Shown piece after piece: positions 62,593 through 64,000 of a stretch of DNA of 64,000 bases. How positions within the stretch are numbered: position 1 is the stretch's first letter; the number at the start of each line of letters is the position of its first letter. This stretch comes from Mesorhizobium sp. M3A.F.Ca.ET.080.04.2.1 (GTDB taxonomy: Bacteria; Pseudomonadota; Alphaproteobacteria; Rhizobiales; Rhizobiaceae). The stretch is taken from the NCBI RefSeq assembly GCF_003952525.1, contig NZ_CP034451.1:496001-560000 (forward strand), read 5' to 3'. Position numbers and translations under genes: made by a program. The notes beneath the pieces are model-generated. The model was not told where the DNA came from, searched no databases, and worked only from the letters and a program-made list of their open reading frames with translations.

Positions 62593-64000
62593 TCAGACGG
62601 AGTAGTACATGTCGTACTCGACCGGGTGCGGGGTCATCTCGAAGCGCATGACCTCGGTCATCTTCAGCTCGATGTAGGAGTCGATCTGATCGTCGTCGAA
62701 GACGCCGCCCGCCTTCAGGAAGCCGCGGTCCTTGTCGAGGCTCTGCAGCGCCTCGCGCAGGGAACCGCAGACGGTCGGGATCTTCTTCAACTCCTTGGGC
62801 GGCAGATCGTAGAGATCCTTGTCCATCGGCTGTCCGGGATGGATCTTGTTCTTGATGCCGTCGAGGCCGGCCATCAGCATGGCGGCGAAGCCGAGATACG
62901 GGTTCGCGCCCGGGTCGGGGAAGCGGACCTCGACGCGCTTCGACTTCGGCGACGAGCCGAACGGAATGCGGCAGGAGGCCGAGCGGTTGCGCGCCGAATA
63001 GGCGAGCAACACCGGCGCTTCGTAGCCCGGCACCAGGCGCTTGTAGGAGTTGGTCAGCGGGTTGGTGAAGGCGTTGATCGCCTTGGCATGCTTGATGATG
63101 CCGCCGATATAGTAGAGGCAGCTTTCCGACAGGCCGGCATATTCGTTGCCGGCGAAGGTCGGCTTGCCGCCCTTCCAGATCGACTGGTGGACATGCATGC
63201 CCGAGCCGTTGTCGCCGAAGACGGGCTTCGGCATGAAGGTGGCCGTCTTGCCATAGGCATTGGCGACCTGGTGCACGACATACTTGTAGATCAGCATCTT
63301 GTCGGCGTTGCGCACCAGCGTGTCGAACTTGATGCCGAGCTCGTGCTGGGCGGCGGCGACCTCATGGTGGTGCTTTTCGACGCGCACGCCCATCTCGGCC
63401 AGAACGGTCAGCATTTCCGAGCGCATGTCCTGGCAGGAATCGATCGGCGGCACAGGGAAATAGCCGCCCTTGATGCGCGGACGATGGCCGAGGTTGCCGG
63501 TCTCGTAGTCGGTATCGTCGTTCGAGGGCAGCTCGGTGGAGTCCAGCCGGAAGCCGGTATTGTAGGGATCGGACTTGTACTTGACGTCGTCGAACACGAA
63601 GAACTCGGCCTCCGGGCCGACATAGATGGTGTCGCCGATGCCTTCCGACTTCATGTAGGCCTCGGCCTTCTTGGCGGTGCCGCGCGGGTCGCGGTTGTAG
63701 GCCTCGCCGGAAACCGGATCGAGGATGTCGCACAGGATGACCATGGTCGACTGGGCGAAGAATGGGTCCATGTGGACCGTCTCCGGATCCGGCATCAGCA
63801 CCATGTCGGACTCGTTGATCGCCTTCCAGCCCGCGATCGAGGAACCGTCGAACATGACGCCGTCGGCAAACATGTCTTCCTCGACCTCGACGACATCCAT
63901 GGTCACATGCTGCAGCTTGCCGCGCGGATCGGTGAAGCGCAGATCGACGAACTTCACGTCGTTGTCCTTGATCTGCTTCATGATGTCTTTGGCTGTCGTC
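62593..64000 (-). CDS. glnA: Glutamine synthetase type I (5' end cut within the start codon)
   Basis: A dodecameric GSI, 469 residues if complete. It has [39 protein letters not shown], the metal/ATP site [34 protein letters not shown] and [20 protein letters not shown]. The adenylylation tyrosine lies in [12 protein letters not shown], so activity should be controlled by GlnE. An internal ATG exists at 63981, but the conserved N terminus [15 protein letters not shown] continues to the edge. Base 64000 supplies the final G of the expected ATG, so only two bases are missing. The upstream partner, usually glnB or glnK, is outside. Confidence 0.96.
   Translation of the reverse strand, partial: TTAKDIMKQIKDNDVKFVDLRFTDPRGKLQHVTMDVVEVEEDMFADGVMFDGSSIAGWKAINESDMVLMPDPETVHMDPFFAQSTMVILCDILDPVSGEAYNRDPRGTAKKAEAYMKSEGIGDTIYVGPEAEFFVFDDVKYKSDPYNTGFRLDSTELPSNDDTDYETGNLGHRPRIKGGYFPVPPIDSCQDMRSEMLTVLAEMGVRVEKHHHEVAAAQHELGIKFDTLVRNADKMLIYKYVVHQVANAYGKTATFMPKPVFGDNGSGMHVHQSIWKGGKPTFAGNEYAGLSESCLYYIGGIIKHAKAINAFTNPLTNSYKRLVPGYEAPVLLAYSARNRSASCRIPFGSSPKSKRVEVRFPDPGANPYLGFAAMLMAGLDGIKNKIHPGQPMDKDLYDLPPKELKKIPTVCGSLREALQSLDKDRGFLKAGGVFDDDQIDSYIELKMTEVMRFEMTPHPVEYDMYYSV

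Overview
The window is GC-rich alphaproteobacterial chromosome, most likely from Mesorhizobium or a close relative in the Hyphomicrobiales. Supporting signs are two nearly identical EF-Tu genes, both glutamine synthetase I and II, a 469-residue GSI with an adenylylation tyrosine motif, long GC-driven antisense open frames, and intergenic palindromes of the type I recall from rhizobial genomes. The genus is inferred from gene content and recall; no database was searched.

Layout. 1-4.7 kb: an alpha/beta hydrolase behind a tandem operator, a rhodanese-domain protein, a secreted L,D-transpeptidase and two small membrane proteins. 4.7-9.3 kb: a glyoxylate-to-glycerate cassette, with an IclR regulator divergent from gcl-hyi-glxR. 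9.3-17.1 kb: rlmB, tRNA-Tyr, tRNA-Gly, a GlsB-like membrane protein, an EamA transporter, tuf copy 1, two related secreted ClpP-fold proteins and tRNA-Trp. 17.3-29.7 kb: the rif cluster secE-nusG-rplKAJL-rpoBC, with structured leaders before rplK, rplJ and rpoB. 29.7-31.9 kb: an O-methyltransferase, a galactose-dehydrogenase-like oxidoreductase and a small hypothetical gene. 32.0-51.6 kb: the str, S10, spc and alpha ribosomal clusters in one uninterrupted run from rpsL to rplQ, including fusA, tuf copy 2, secY, adk and rpoA. 51.7-60.9 kb: a DegP-type protease, rarA, an aspartyl-hydroxylase-like membrane protein, an RluA-type pseudouridine synthase, a second EamA exporter, an ATP12 chaperone and an MHS-family transporter with a large extra domain. 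60.9-64 kb: a small conserved-looking gene, glnII with a sigma-54 promoter, and glnA, convergent with glnII and cut at its start codon by the window edge.

How the parts fit. About half of the window is the core gene-expression machinery: ribosomal proteins, RNA polymerase, elongation factors and the Sec channel. The tRNA-Tyr/tRNA-Gly - tuf - tRNA-Trp - secE - nusG order looks ancestral (compare E. coli tyrU-glyT-tufB-secE), with accessory genes inserted at two points. The gcl cassette converts two glyoxylate to tartronate semialdehyde and then glycerate. The two glutamine synthetases provide nitrogen-regulated ammonium assimilation.

The least ordinary elements are: (i) a tandem pair of secreted ClpP-fold proteins carrying three protease-like domains, one of which has lost its predicted catalytic serine; (ii) several families of intergenic palindromes, including four heptamer-repeat hairpins, some lying inside the ribosomal protein operons; (iii) an MHS transporter with an insert of about 185 residues; and (iv) operator-like palindromes upstream of the first hydrolase, gcl, degP and glnII.
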